Shown: positions 36,630 through 45,777 of the stretch, one piece after another
How the letters are laid out: the number at the start of each line of letters is the position of its first letter
How positions within the stretch are numbered: position 1 is the stretch's first letter
From: an uncultured Paracoccaceae bacterium
GTDB lineage: Bacteria > Pseudomonadota > Alphaproteobacteria > Rhodobacterales > Rhodobacteraceae
Direction of reading: 5' to 3'
DNA length: 57,375 bases
Assembly (NCBI GenBank): GCA_937920555.1
Contig: CAKZTM010000098.1
Coordinates: forward strand, 1-57,375
Position numbers and translations under genes: made by a program
The notes under the pieces: model-generated
Databases searched by the model: none
Told to the model about the DNA's origin: nothing
Seen by the model: the letters and a program-made list of their open reading frames with translations, nothing else

Positions 36630-37250
36630 GTGACCAAACGCACGTCTGCCAAGTATAAACTCGACCGCCGCATGGGCGAAAACATTTGGGGTCGTCCCAA
36701 ATCCCCTGTCAATCGCCGCGAGTATGGCCCCGGCCAGCACGGTCAGCGCCGCAAGGGTAAACTCTCGGACTTTGGTATTCAGCTGCGCGCCAAGCAGAAG
36801 CTGAAAGGTTATTACGGTGATTTGACCGAGAAGCAGTTCCGCCGGACTTATGCGGAAGCCGAGCGTCTCAAGGGTGACACATCCGAGAACCTAATCGGTC
36901 TTTTGGAGAGCCGTCTGGACGCCATCGTTTACCGCGCCAAATTCGTGCCGACTGTATTTGCGGCCCGTCAGTTCGTGAACCACGGGCATGTTCTTGTGAA
37001 CGGCAAGCGGGTCAACATCCCGTCTTACCGCGTCAAAGAGGGTGATGTTGTCGAGGTTCGTGAGAAATCCAAGCAAATGGGTCTGTGTCTGGAGGCGATT
37101 TCCTTGCCCGAGCGCGATGTGCCTGAGTATCTGGATACCGATCACTCCAAGATGACAACGAAATTTATTCGCAAACCTGCTTTGGGCGATGTGCCGTATC
37201 CGGTGCAAATGGAGCCTAATCTGGTGGTGGAATTCTACGCGAAAAACTAA
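36630..37250 (+). CDS. rpsD: Small-subunit ribosomal protein S4
   Basis: 206 residues, starting at GTG with GAAGGAG upstream. It is the zinc-free form: the N-terminus [19 protein letters not shown] lacks the four cysteines. An S4 RNA-binding domain follows ([32 protein letters not shown]). It binds 16S rRNA early in 30S assembly. It stands alone here, as usual in alphaproteobacteria, with its own promoter and terminator. Confidence 0.97.
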   Translation: MTKRTSAKYKLDRRMGENIWGRPKSPVNRREYGPGQHGQRRKGKLSDFGIQLRAKQKLKGYYGDLTEKQFRRTYAEAERLKGDTSENLIGLLESRLDAIVYRAKFVPTVFAARQFVNHGHVLVNGKRVNIPSYRVKEGDVVEVREKSKQMGLCLEAISLPERDVPEYLDTDHSKMTTKFIRKPALGDVPYPVQMEPNLVVEFYAKN

Positions 37251-37277
37251 GGTTTTTCGCCAGATTTCGATCTTTGA

Positions 37278-37306
37278 GGCCGCCGGTTGTTACGGGCGGC
37301 CTTTTT
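37278..37306 (+). terminator. Rho-independent terminator of rpsD
   Basis: GGCCGCC (37278-37284) and GGCGGCC (37295-37301) form a perfect 7-bp stem with a 10-base loop, followed by TTTTT. Confidence 0.88.
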
Positions 37307-37371
37307 CGTGTCATCTGTGTGAGGGCGCGTTTGTACTCGCCATGTGCGGGGCAAGGGCGTAGAGGTCGTGC

Positions 37372-38625
37372 ATGCAGTTTCGTAACTCCAGCCGAATAGT
37401 GCCCCTTGGGGCCACCAAGGCGCTTCCCAGATGGCAGCAGCCTTGGGTTTTGCTTGTGTTGATGGCCATTGCCATGCCGCTTGCTTTTGCGACTTGGTCG
37501 GCGCTGCTCAATAATTTCGTCATTGAGGCCGCGGGCTTTGACGGTGCTGACATTGGTTGGTTGCACACTATTCGCGAGATCCCCGGCTTTCTGGCTATTG
37601 GTGTGATTGCCATCATCATTTTCATGCGCGAGCAGATTTTGGGTATGGTCTCACTTTTGATGTTGGGTGTGGCCACGGCGGTTACCGCGTGGTTCCCGAC
37701 CTTCGAGGGGTTGTTGGTCACCACCATGATCAGCTCGATCGGGTTTCATTATTTCGAGACGGTCAATCAGTCTTTGCAGTTGCAATGGATCCCCAAGGAC
37801 AAGGCGCCGCAAACTTTGGGCTGGTTGTTGGCGGCTGGGTCTGCGGCATCCTTGGTGACCTACGGGTTGCTGGTTGTCGGCTGGAAGAGCTTTGGGCTGA
37901 CCTATAATTTTGTGTTCATGATGGGCGGCGGTGCCACCGCATTGATCGCCGTTTTTTGTTATTTCGCCTATCCGCAGTTTGAAGCGCCTGACCCGCAAAA
38001 CAAGACCATGGTGCTGCGCAAGCGGTACTGGCTTTATTATGCGCTGCAATTCATGTCTGGTGCCCGCCGGCAGGTGTTCATCGTTTTTGCGGCCTTCATG
38101 ATGGTGGAGCGGTTCGGGTTCGAGGTGCATGAGGTCACAGCGCTGTTTTTGATCAACTTCGTGGCCAACATGTTGTTTGCGCCGGTCATGGGCAAAATGG
38201 TGGCGCGGTTTGGTGAGCGAAATGCGCTTTTGTTTGAGTATACCGGGTTGGTCACGGTGTTTCTGCTTTATGGCGGGATTTATTTCTTTGGCTGGGGGGT
38301 TGTTCTGGCGGCCTCGCTTTATGTGGTCGATCATCTGTTTTTCGCGCTGGCCTTTGCGCTGAAGACTTATTTCCAGAAGATTGCCGATCCAGCGGATATT
38401 GCGCCCACAGCGGCGGTGGCCTTTACCATCAACCATATCGCGGCGGTGTTTTTGCCCGCCTTGTTGGGGTATTTATGGATCCATTCGCCGGGGGCTGTGT
38501 TTGGTTTGGCGGCCGCCATGGCAACTGTTTCGCTGATGCTGGCGTTTTTGATCCCGCGCCATCCGGCACCGGGGCATGAGACGATTTTATCAAAATCCCG
38601 TGTTGTGCTGCACAGCGCCGAGTGA
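37372..38625 (+). CDS. MFS transporter
   Basis: 417 residues with about 12 membrane helices, starting with a cytoplasmic tail MQFRNSSRIVPLGATKALPRW. Helix 2 to 3 reads WLHTIREIPGFLAIGVIAI, and a middle loop (QFEAPDPQNKTMVLRKRYW) separates the halves. It resembles uncharacterised MFS permeases; substrate unknown. It sits alone between rpsD and msrA. No strong ribosome site precedes the ATG. Confidence 0.85.
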   Translation: MQFRNSSRIVPLGATKALPRWQQPWVLLVLMAIAMPLAFATWSALLNNFVIEAAGFDGADIGWLHTIREIPGFLAIGVIAIIIFMREQILGMVSLLMLGVATAVTAWFPTFEGLLVTTMISSIGFHYFETVNQSLQLQWIPKDKAPQTLGWLLAAGSAASLVTYGLLVVGWKSFGLTYNFVFMMGGGATALIAVFCYFAYPQFEAPDPQNKTMVLRKRYWLYYALQFMSGARRQVFIVFAAFMMVERFGFEVHEVTALFLINFVANMLFAPVMGKMVARFGERNALLFEYTGLVTVFLLYGGIYFFGWGVVLAASLYVVDHLFFALAFALKTYFQKIADPADIAPTAAVAFTINHIAAVFLPALLGYLWIHSPGAVFGLAAAMATVSLMLAFLIPRHPAPGHETILSKSRVVLHSAE

Positions 38626-38685
38626 CCCCCTTGCGCGCGCGCGGCTTCGGTTTACCTTTAGGGGGACGTTTATTGGAGGTTTGCG

Positions 38686-39333
38686 ATGCTTGGATTTGGA
38701 AAACCGAAAACTGTGCCCGATGCTGCAAGTGCTTTGCCGGGCCGTTCTGAGCCGATCCCGACCGCTCAGACGCATTTCGTAAACGGAAATCCTTTGAAGG
38801 GGCCTTATCCCGACGGCTTTGAAATTGCCGAATTTGGGATGGGGTGTTTTTGGGGTGTGGAGCGGATGTTTTGGAATCACCCCGGTGTTTGGGTGACCGC
38901 TGTTGGGTATTCTGCGGGGTCAACTCCCAATGCGACTTATCAAGAAGTGTGTTCTGGGCGCACCGGTCACAACGAGGTTGTGTTGGTGGTATATGACCCC
39001 AGTGTGGTCAGTTTCGAGGCATTGCTGAAGGTGTTTTGGGAGGGTCATGATCCGACCCAAGGCATGCGTCAGGGCAATGATGTGGGCACTCAATACAGGT
39101 CTGGTATCTATGTCCGCTCTGCCGCACAAAAGTCGGCCGCACAACAAAGTCTTGCCACATTTCAAGATCGCCTTACTACATCTGGTTTTGGCAAAATCAC
39201 GACAGAGATCAAGGATGCCACGGAATTTTATTTTGCCGAGGATTATCATCAGCAATATTTGGCGAAAAATCCGGCCGGATATTGTGGGATTGGCGGGACG
39301 GGTGTGACCTGTCCAATCGGTCTAACCGCTTAA
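38686..39333 (+). CDS. msrA: Peptide-methionine (S)-S-oxide reductase
   Basis: 215 residues. It repairs oxidised methionine (S-sulfoxide) in proteins. The nucleophile is Cys54 in [14 protein letters not shown]; other family blocks are [41 protein letters not shown] and [16 protein letters not shown], the last with a candidate resolving Cys. GGAGG precedes the ATG. Together with katG and gor it adds to oxidant defence, though these are separate operons. Confidence 0.95.
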   Translation: MLGFGKPKTVPDAASALPGRSEPIPTAQTHFVNGNPLKGPYPDGFEIAEFGMGCFWGVERMFWNHPGVWVTAVGYSAGSTPNATYQEVCSGRTGHNEVVLVVYDPSVVSFEALLKVFWEGHDPTQGMRQGNDVGTQYRSGIYVRSAAQKSAAQQSLATFQDRLTTSGFGKITTEIKDATEFYFAEDYHQQYLAKNPAGYCGIGGTGVTCPIGLTA

Positions 39334-39456
39334 CGGTAAACGACATTTTGAAATCAATCTTTGGTTTTCCAGAGTCAAAATGTTGATTTTTATTCACAAA
39401 TTTAATATGCCAATTGTTGGTCCTAGAATATATTTCTAGATATAGCGGGTGGTGAA

Positions 39457-40005
39457 GTGTTGGATTTCTCCAAGGCGGCACGTCGGCGCAAGTTTTACTT
39501 GCCGTCAGGCGTAAAGCTGGTCTTTTTATTCTTGCCGTGGGTTTTTGTCGCGTATGGCATTGCCATGCTGCAAGAGTTTGTATCCTTCTACAACAACTCG
39601 GTCGAAGCGCCTGCACGGGTTGTGTTTGAGGAGGCGTCTGGCAATCCATTGACGTCGGCTGATGCGCGGGAGTTGATGGAGAACAGTGGAAACTGGCCAA
39701 TCCCAGCTTTTTTGTATCAGCACGAAAACGGGTTGTTTTATGTGGGCGACCCGATCGTGGATGGCAGCAATTGGCGTTACCGTCACGGCGAGTTGGTCGA
39801 CATTCGCTACAACCGCATTGACCCAACTCAGGCGCAACCGGTGACGATTTTCAAATTCTGGTGGTCGCCGGGTGTTTTCATCATCGGGGGGCTGGCGGTG
39901 TTTTTGTCCCTGCTGGTTGCTTTTTATGTGGCCGAAAATCCCAACAAGAAGTGGATGCCGGTGATCAAGCGGAAAAAACCGACATTGAACTTGCGCCGTA
40001 AGTAA
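39457..40005 (+). CDS. DUF3592-like membrane protein
   Basis: 182 residues from a GTG start. Two membrane helices (about 20-43 and 132-156) flank a periplasmic domain with RHGELVDIRYNRIDPTQAQPV, similar to DUF3592 proteins where a strand with V-x-Y-x-P-x-N/D-P follows a Tyr-rich segment. The basic C-terminal tail (KKWMPVIKRKKPTLNLRRK) is cytoplasmic. Function unknown. It precedes prmA by 15 bp and may be co-transcribed with it. Confidence 0.72.
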   Translation: MLDFSKAARRRKFYLPSGVKLVFLFLPWVFVAYGIAMLQEFVSFYNNSVEAPARVVFEEASGNPLTSADARELMENSGNWPIPAFLYQHENGLFYVGDPIVDGSNWRYRHGELVDIRYNRIDPTQAQPVTIFKFWWSPGVFIIGGLAVFLSLLVAFYVAENPNKKWMPVIKRKKPTLNLRRK

Positions 40006-40020
40006 ACTATCGCGCGGTCC

Positions 40021-40890
40021 ATGACCACATTCACAGCCTTTACCACGATTTCCGATAGTGCTTCTGCGAACCGTCTTGCGGAGGCGATGGAGCTTTTGAC
40101 GCCCGAGCCATTGGGGGTCGGTGCCTTCGAGATCGAGGACGGCTCCGGTCTTTGGGAGATCGGCGGCTATTTTGTAGAGCGCCCTGATGCGGCGGGTTTG
40201 GAGTTGCTGGCCACCATTCACGGGGCCAAGTCCTTTGTGGTCTCAAAGCTCGATGACCGCGACTGGGTGGCGCAGGTGCGCCGCGAACTCACTCCGGTCG
40301 AGGCCGGTCGGTTCGTGGTGTACGGCGCTCATGATGCGGACAATATCCCGACCCAGAAAATCGGGTTGTTGATTGAAGCGGCTATGGCATTTGGCACCGG
40401 GCATCACGGCACCACTCAGGGATGTCTGATGTCTTTGGATCATTTGGTGAAGTCCGGGTTTGTGGCCCGTCATGTGGCCGATATCGGTGCGGGTACGGGG
40501 GTTTTGGCCATGGCGGCCTCCAAGGTCTTTCGCAGCAATGCCATTGCCAGCGACATTGATCCGATTGCAACAGCGACGGCGCGGGCCAATATGGTGGCCA
40601 ATAATCTGGGCGATGACATTCGCACGGTGACCTCGGTTGGCTTCCGCCATGAGGCGCTTCGTATGCGGGCGCCGTTTGATCTGGTCTTTGCCAATATTCT
40701 GGCCAGACCGCTTCGGGGGTTGGCCCCGGATATGGGCCGTTTCACCGCACCGGGCGGGTTTGCGATTTTGTCGGGATTGCTCAACACCCAAGCGGCAGGT
40801 GTGTTGGCGGTCTACAAGGGCCATGGTTTCGCGTTGGAGCGCCGGGTGGTCATCGGAGAGTGGACAAGTTTGACCCTGCGGCGTCTTTAA
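40021..40890 (+). CDS. prmA: Ribosomal protein L11 methyltransferase
   Basis: 289 residues. It trimethylates L11 using SAM. The catalytic region contains AFGTGHHGTTQGCLMSLDHL and the SAM loop VADIGAGTGVLAMAASK, then FDLVFANILARPLRGLAPD, which matches the family's N-x-L-A block. The N-terminal ~110 residues are the L11-binding domain. No obvious ribosome site precedes the ATG, so translation may be coupled to the upstream membrane-protein gene. Confidence 0.93.
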   Translation: MTTFTAFTTISDSASANRLAEAMELLTPEPLGVGAFEIEDGSGLWEIGGYFVERPDAAGLELLATIHGAKSFVVSKLDDRDWVAQVRRELTPVEAGRFVVYGAHDADNIPTQKIGLLIEAAMAFGTGHHGTTQGCLMSLDHLVKSGFVARHVADIGAGTGVLAMAASKVFRSNAIASDIDPIATATARANMVANNLGDDIRTVTSVGFRHEALRMRAPFDLVFANILARPLRGLAPDMGRFTAPGGFAILSGLLNTQAAGVLAVYKGHGFALERRVVIGEWTSLTLRRL

Positions 40891-40998
40891 AGGCGTTTCA
40901 GCTATGTGGTGAATGGCCCCGGGTTGCCATTTGTTTTGCGCACCGACCCGTGGCGTTGCATGTGTTTTTCATAGAAAGCCGGAAACGGCCGGGCGCAC

Positions 40999-41020
40999 AA
41001 AAAAGGGGCCGCGTGGCCCC
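40999..41020 (-). terminator. Rho-independent terminator of the DUF1127 gene
   Basis: On the minus strand GGGGCC, a 4-base loop (ACGC) and GGCCCC are followed by TTTTTT. It lies 28 bp after the DUF1127 stop codon, between convergent genes. Confidence 0.8.
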
Positions 41021-41047
41021 TATCTGTCGTATCACAAAGGTCGGACC

Positions 41048-41269
41048 TTAGCGCTGCGTGGCGAACCTTGCGGCCATCTCGTCGATATTGCTGCGGTGCA
41101 GGCCGATGTCATTCAGCTCGTGATCGCTAAGTGCGTTCAGGGCGGCAACGGTCTTGCGACGCCTATTCCATTCGACCAGCGACGTCCAAACGGTTTCCAA
41201 TTTAGAGATGGTGCTGAAGATCGTGATTGCACCAAATGGAGCAGTGGTGGTTGTCGCTTGAATGGCCAT
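41048..41269 (-). CDS. DUF1127 (YjiS-like) small protein
   Basis: 73 residues. The C-terminal half has the DUF1127 signature: WNRRRKTVAALNALSDHELNDIGLHRSNI. Small DUF1127 proteins in alphaproteobacteria have been tied to phosphate, carbon and RNA turnover; the role of this one is unknown. The N-terminal ~25 residues are hydrophobic/Thr-rich and specific to this subgroup. It is monocistronic, with its own terminator, and divergent from ruvC. Confidence 0.88.
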   Translation of the reverse strand: MAIQATTTTAPFGAITIFSTISKLETVWTSLVEWNRRRKTVAALNALSDHELNDIGLHRSNIDEMAARFATQR

Positions 41270-41483
41270 AACAGGCTTCCTTTACAAAATAAGATACGGC
41301 GCTGGGAGCCTTCCCGGATGCGCTGGAGAGCGGCACATAACCAGCTTTGGATAACTGCACAATTGATATTCCTGCATGGCTGGCCTGCGTTTTTCGTATG
41401 GTTAACAGGGCTTTAGCTGGATGCGGCGGTCTTAGCATTTGAAGGGTCGTTTTTGGATGATTTGGCAAAGGTTGTTGGCAAAT

Positions 41484-41498
41484 GTTCATGCTTCGTGC
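41484..41498 (+). promoter_or_regulatory. Possible LexA (SOS) box before ruvC
   Basis: GTTC-ATGCTTC-GTGC differs at one base from the alphaproteobacterial LexA consensus GTTC-N7-GTTC. It ends 36 bp upstream of the ruvC ATG, a fitting place for SOS control of the ruvCAB operon. A one-mismatch match to an 8-base motif can arise by chance. Confidence 0.4.
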
Positions 41499-41534
41499 TA
41501 GTCAAATTTTAACGAAAAACAACAGGGCAGTGAT

Positions 41535-42050
41535 ATGCGGGTAATCGGACTTGATCCGGGGCTTCGAAAAACCGGCTGGGGCGTCGTTGACGTGGACGGC
41601 GGGCGGATGCGTCATGTTGCAAATGGCACATGTGCGTCGTCCGGCGCGGATCTGGCCTTGCGTTTGCTCAGCCTGCACCATCAGTTGACCGATGTGCTCA
41701 AGGTCCACAAGCCCGACACGGCTGCGGTGGAGCATACGTTTGTGAACAAGGACGCGGCGGGCACGCTGAAATTGGGTCAGGCGCGGGCCATTGCGCTGTT
41801 GGTGCCGGCGCAAATGGGCTTGGAGGTCGCAGAGTATGCGCCCAATGCCGTAAAGAAGGTGGTGGTCGGCGTCGGCCACGCGGATAAGGCACAGGTGGAG
41901 CATATGGTGCGGCTTCAATTCCCCGGTATTGTCACAAACGGGCCTGATGCGACAGATGCGATTGCGATTGCGCTGTGTCATGCCCATCACGCCCAGTTTT
42001 CCGGGCGTTTGGCTGACGCAATTGCGGTCGCGGATGGAGCAGGGCGATGA
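41535..42050 (+). CDS. ruvC: Holliday-junction resolvase RuvC
   Basis: 171 residues. Acidic active-site residues are visible: Asp7 ([13 protein letters not shown]), the Glu of [10 protein letters not shown], and the Asp pair in [18 protein letters not shown]. It cuts four-way junctions after branch migration. It overlaps ruvA by four bases (ATGA). Confidence 0.96.
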   Translation: MRVIGLDPGLRKTGWGVVDVDGGRMRHVANGTCASSGADLALRLLSLHHQLTDVLKVHKPDTAAVEHTFVNKDAAGTLKLGQARAIALLVPAQMGLEVAEYAPNAVKKVVVGVGHADKAQVEHMVRLQFPGIVTNGPDATDAIAIALCHAHHAQFSGRLADAIAVADGAGR

Positions 42051-42730
42051 TCGGGAAAATCTCTGGACGGCTGGACATGCGTGGCACGGATCATGTGCTG
42101 ATCGACACGGGCGGTGTTGGATATGTGGTGTATTGCTCGGACCGGACTTTGGCCGCGATGCCTGGGGTCGGAGAGGCGGTGGCTCTCTTCACGGATTTGG
42201 TTGTCCGGGAGGATTTGTTGCAGCTTTACGGCTTTGTGACGCTCGCGGAGCGGGAATGGCACAAGCTTTTGACATCCGTTCAGGGTGTGGGGGCGAAGGC
42301 GGCCTTGGCCATTCAAGGCACATTGGGGGGGGACGGTGTTGGCCGTGCAATCGCTTTGGGTGATGTGGCTGCGGTCAAGGCAGCACCGGGTGTGGGGCCA
42401 AAGCTGGCGCTGCGTGTCGTCAATGAGTTGAAAGACAAAGCGCCTGCGGTGATGGCGTTGGGCGGGCAAGGTGCGCAAGCGGCCATGGTCGCGGGCGGCG
42501 GTGACGGTTCGGTTGCGACCCCGCCACCTGCGGCGGCTAACCCCGCCCCCGCACCGGATGGTGGTGGGCATGCGGCCGCCACCGCAGATGCCATGTCTGC
42601 GCTGGTGAATTTGGGCTACGGGCAGGGCGAGGCGGCGAGTGCTGTGGCGCAAGTGGCGGGCGAGACCCCGGACGCGGGTGCCAGCGATCTGATCCGGGCC
42701 GCACTTAAACTTCTGGCGCCTGCAAATTGA
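42047..42730 (+). CDS. ruvA: Holliday-junction DNA helicase subunit RuvA
   Basis: 227 residues. The OB-fold N-terminus ([28 protein letters not shown]) is followed by two helix-hairpin-helix motifs ([18 protein letters not shown] and [22 protein letters not shown]), a long Ala/Pro/Gly-rich linker (about 143-180) and a C-terminal RuvB-binding domain ([19 protein letters not shown]). It grips the junction and loads RuvB. Overlaps both neighbours by four bases. Confidence 0.96.
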   Translation: MIGKISGRLDMRGTDHVLIDTGGVGYVVYCSDRTLAAMPGVGEAVALFTDLVVREDLLQLYGFVTLAEREWHKLLTSVQGVGAKAALAIQGTLGGDGVGRAIALGDVAAVKAAPGVGPKLALRVVNELKDKAPAVMALGGQGAQAAMVAGGGDGSVATPPPAAANPAPAPDGGGHAAATADAMSALVNLGYGQGEAASAVAQVAGETPDAGASDLIRAALKLLAPAN

Positions 42731-43764
42731 CCGATGTGATTGATCCCTCCCGCGATCTGCAACCTGACCCGCGTGCCGGTGATGAGGACCGGTCGCTGCG
42801 CCCTCAGGTGCTTGACGATTTTGTCGGGCAGGAAGCCGCAAAGGCGAATTTGCGGGTGTTTATCGAGAGTGCCCGCATGCGCGGCGAGGCCATGGATCAC
42901 ACGTTGTTTTACGGGCCTCCCGGTTTGGGCAAGACCACGCTGGCGCAGATTATGGCCCGCGAATTGGGTGTATCCTTTCGCATGACGTCAGGGCCGGTTC
43001 TGGCCAAGGCCGGTGATTTGGCGGCGATTTTGACCAATCTTGAGGCGCGGGATGTGCTGTTCATCGACGAGATACACAGGCTCAACCCGGCTGTTGAAGA
43101 GGTGCTTTATCCCGCTTTGGAGGATTTTGAACTGGATTTGGTGATTGGTGAGGGGCCTGCGGCGCGCACGGTCCGCATCGATTTGCAGCCCTTCACGCTT
43201 GTAGGGGCGACCACGCGTTTGGGACGTTTGACGACGCCGCTTCGTGACCGGTTTGGCATCCCCACCAGGTTGGAGTTCTACACGGTGCCTGAGCTGGTCA
43301 AGATCGTCACTGGCAATGCCCGCAAGATGGGCGCTGACGCGGAGCCTGAAGGGGCCCGCGAGATTGCACGCCGCGCCCGTGGCACGCCCCGGATCGCCGG
43401 GCGGCTGTTGCGGCGGGTGGTGGATTTTGCGCTAGTGGAGGGCAACGGCAAGGTCACGCGGGAGATCGCGGACCGGGCTTTGAACCGTCTTGGGGTTGAT
43501 GATCTGGGTCTGGATGGGGCCGACCGGCGCTATCTGGTGCTATTGGCAGAAAACTATGGTGGTGGTCCGGTCGGGGTGGAGACGATTGCCGCGGCATTGG
43601 CCGAGTCCCGCGATGCCATTGAGGAGGTAATCGAGCCCTTCTTGCTGCAACAGGGGCTGATCCAACGCACGCCGCGCGGGCGCATGTTGGCCCATAAAGC
43701 GTGGACGCATTTGGGGCTGTCCGCGCCCAAGGCCGACACCTCTGATCTGTTTGACGACCCATGA
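42727..43764 (+). CDS. ruvB: Holliday-junction branch-migration ATPase RuvB
   Basis: 345 residues from a TTG that overlaps the ruvA stop (TTGA); a GTG three codons later is an alternative. Walker A is [12 protein letters not shown], Walker B is [12 protein letters not shown], sensor 1 is LVGATTRLG, and the arginine-finger segment is PLRDRFGIP. The winged helix at the C-terminus ends with [17 protein letters not shown]. Hexameric motor pumping DNA through the RuvA-bound junction. Confidence 0.97.
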   Translation: MTDVIDPSRDLQPDPRAGDEDRSLRPQVLDDFVGQEAAKANLRVFIESARMRGEAMDHTLFYGPPGLGKTTLAQIMARELGVSFRMTSGPVLAKAGDLAAILTNLEARDVLFIDEIHRLNPAVEEVLYPALEDFELDLVIGEGPAARTVRIDLQPFTLVGATTRLGRLTTPLRDRFGIPTRLEFYTVPELVKIVTGNARKMGADAEPEGAREIARRARGTPRIAGRLLRRVVDFALVEGNGKVTREIADRALNRLGVDDLGLDGADRRYLVLLAENYGGGPVGVETIAAALAESRDAIEEVIEPFLLQQGLIQRTPRGRMLAHKAWTHLGLSAPKADTSDLFDDP

Positions 43765-44135
43765 AGATACGGGTGTATTACGAGGATACGGACCTCGCGG
43801 GGATCGTTTATTACGCCAATTATCTCAAGTATATTGAGCGCGGCCGGACGGAGTTCCTGCGCGATTTGGGCGTTGATCAAATGGCGTTGAAGGCGGAGAC
43901 AGGGATCGTGTTTGCCGTGCGCCATTTGCAGGCGGATTACCTAAAACCTGCGCGCATGGATGATCTGTTGGACGTGACCACGACGGTTGCCAGCGCCCAA
44001 AAGGCAAGGCTGGTCATGAACCAAGAGGTTCGTCGTGACGGGGTGCTTTTGTTTCAGGCCGTGGTGACGCTGGTGTGTTTGAATGATGCGGGGCGACCCA
44101 GCCGCATTCCTGCTCAGATCGCGGGTCTGCTCTGA
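43761..44135 (+). CDS. ybgC: Tol-Pal-associated acyl-CoA thioesterase YbgC
   Basis: 124 residues. A hot-dog fold thioesterase with the active-site segment [24 protein letters not shown] and a [13 protein letters not shown] tail. YbgC hydrolyses acyl-CoA and is linked to the Tol-Pal envelope system. It overlaps ruvB by four bases and so may be co-transcribed with ruvCAB, while tolQ lies 465 bp downstream with its own likely promoter. Confidence 0.92.
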   Translation: MKIRVYYEDTDLAGIVYYANYLKYIERGRTEFLRDLGVDQMALKAETGIVFAVRHLQADYLKPARMDDLLDVTTTVASAQKARLVMNQEVRRDGVLLFQAVVTLVCLNDAGRPSRIPAQIAGLL

Positions 44136-44381
44136 GCGGCGTTAACGTTTCGAGATGCGTCTTGGGGTGTTGGGGGGAACTTTGCGGTCCTTCGTTCAAC
44201 TTGATAAGCCAGCGACCGAATGAGGGCGGTTAACCGGTGCGAAGCGTCCCGCCTGTGGGGCGTGTCGGGCGCGTGTCGGAGCTGTGCTCCTCCAAAGGCT
44301 TCCAAATGTGCAGTTCGCTCAATGGGCTCTTTACGGCCGTTCATTCCCCGCCCCGGTAGATCGCAAGGCTTTGCTACTGGA

Positions 44382-44404
44382 TGCCAAGGTCAAGCCTTGG
44401 CATG
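44382..44404. repeat. REP-like palindrome
   Basis: ATGCCAAGG (44382-44390), loop TCAAG and CCTTGGCAT (44396-44404) form a perfect 9-bp hairpin inside CTGGATGCC...CATGATGGC. This is the shape of the common alphaproteobacterial intergenic palindrome (GGATnCC..GGTCAAGCC..GGnATGAC). No T-run follows. Confidence 0.6.
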
Positions 44405-44514
44405 ATGGCGCCTTTGGGGGCGGGTGCCGCACGCAGATATGGCGGCGCATTGCCCAAAATCTCGGCGCAAAATCGCGGAAACGTCAAATCGCGCCGGCTC
44501 ACGTATTTCTTTCT

Positions 44515-44543
44515 TCGACAGATTGCTAAACTTCGCCTATAGT
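44515..44543 (+). promoter_or_regulatory. tolQ: Likely tolQ promoter
   Basis: TCGACA (44515-44520), a 17-base spacer and TATAGT (44538-44543) match the housekeeping sigma consensus in five and four or five of six positions. The tolQ ATG is 57 bp downstream. Confidence 0.55.
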
Positions 44544-44600
44544 GGCCTCAATAGCCGCCCGTCAGAGGCGGTCTGAGGCAGAGTTAAAAAGAGCAAGCAC

Positions 44601-45302
44601 ATGGAAACTGAGATCCTTGCAACCGCAAGCGAGATCGATTTTTCGATCTATGCGCTATTTTGGCGCGCGACTTTAACTGTAAAAATTGTGATGCTGATAT
44701 TGGTTGTGGCATCATTTTGGTCCTGGGCGATCATCGTCCAGAAATTCATCAATTACCGAACGGCCTCGAAAGAGGGCGAAATGTTCGAGGAGGCTTTCTG
44801 GTCCGGTCAGCCTTTGGAGCAGATTTACGACCGTGTCGGGCAAAAGCCAAAATCGGCGATTGAGAAGATATTTTCAGCAGGCATGTCCGAATGGAAACGA
44901 TCGCACCGTTCCGATGGTGCTTTGATGGCCGGTGGGCAAGCGCGGATCGACCGGGCCATGAATGTGGCCATTGGGCGCGAAAGTGATGATCTGATGGGCG
45001 GCTTGACGTTTCTGGCAACGGTCGGGTCGATATCGCCTTTCGTGGGGCTGTTCGGCACTGTTTGGGGGATCAAGCACGCGTTTGAGGAGATCGCCAAGCA
45101 GCAATCGACCAACTTGGCGGTTGTGGCCCCGGGCATTGCGGAGGCATTATTGGCCACCGCTTTGGGTCTGTTGGCGGCGATCCCTGCGGTGATTTTCTAC
45201 AACAAGCTGTCGGGGGATGCGGAAAAGCTGATCGCCGAGCATGAGACGTTTGCCGACGAGTTTTCGATGATCCTGTCGCGCCAGCTTGATCGGGAGAGTT
45301 GA
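44601..45302 (+). CDS. tolQ: Tol-Pal system proton-channel subunit TolQ
   Basis: 233 residues with three membrane helices: about 20-42 (LTVKIVMLILVVASFWSWAII), about 135-155 and about 165-190. The latter two carry the ExbB/TolQ signature (FLATVGSISPFVGLFGTVWGI and ALLATALGLLAAIPAVIFYN). With TolR it uses the proton gradient to energise TolA during cell constriction. Only three bases separate it from tolR. Confidence 0.95.
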   Translation: METEILATASEIDFSIYALFWRATLTVKIVMLILVVASFWSWAIIVQKFINYRTASKEGEMFEEAFWSGQPLEQIYDRVGQKPKSAIEKIFSAGMSEWKRSHRSDGALMAGGQARIDRAMNVAIGRESDDLMGGLTFLATVGSISPFVGLFGTVWGIKHAFEEIAKQQSTNLAVVAPGIAEALLATALGLLAAIPAVIFYNKLSGDAEKLIAEHETFADEFSMILSRQLDRES

Positions 45303-45305
45303 GCC

Positions 45306-45776
45306 ATGGCGGGGACTTTGATGCAGCGGGGTCAAGCCTCGGGCCGGACGCGGCGGCGGTCCACCAAGCCCATGTCCGAGATCAATGTGACCCCTTTCGT
45401 GGATGTGATGCTGGTGCTGTTGATTATCTTCATGGTAGCGGCGCCTTTGCTGACGGTGGGTGTGCCCATTGAGCTGCCAGAGACAGCCGCGACCGCCTTG
45501 CCGCAGGAGGAAGAGGAGCCGCTGACGATTGCGTTGGCCGCGGACGGGACGGTGGTGCTGCAAGAGACGCAAGTGGCGTTTGACACATTGGTGGCCAAGC
45601 TCACGGCGGTGGCTGGTGAGCGTCAGGACGGCAAGATTTTCCTGCGCGCCGACGGGGCGGTGGAATATGCCCGCGTCATGCAGGTGATGGGCGCTTTGAA
45701 TGCGGCCGGCTTTCGCAATATCGGGCTGGTGACCGATGCAGGTGGCCCGACCCTGACCGGGGCCGCGCCGGAGTGA
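45306..45776 (+). CDS. tolR: Tol-Pal system protein TolR
   Basis: 156 residues: a basic cytoplasmic tail (GRTRRRSTKPMSEINVTPFVD), one membrane helix with the essential channel Asp in FVDVMLVLLIIFMV, and a periplasmic ExbD/TolR domain (DGKIFLRADGAVEYARVMQVM). GGGAG precedes the ATG. It is the partner of TolQ. Confidence 0.95.
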   Translation: MAGTLMQRGQASGRTRRRSTKPMSEINVTPFVDVMLVLLIIFMVAAPLLTVGVPIELPETAATALPQEEEEPLTIALAADGTVVLQETQVAFDTLVAKLTAVAGERQDGKIFLRADGAVEYARVMQVMGALNAAGFRNIGLVTDAGGPTLTGAAPE

Positions 45777-45777
45777 T

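Larger units (their letters stand above)
44136..44600. other. ybgC-tolQ intergenic region
   Basis: 465 bases without a supported gene; frames of 61-81 codons here have no domain and no ribosome site. It holds the palindromic hairpin at 44382-44404 and a promoter-like sequence at 44515-44543. The rest shows nothing I can interpret. Confidence 0.55.

Noticed and set aside
44284..44529. 81-codon plus-strand frame before tolQ
   Set aside because: It crosses the REP-like palindrome and most of the region upstream of the likely tolQ promoter; no ribosome site or domain.
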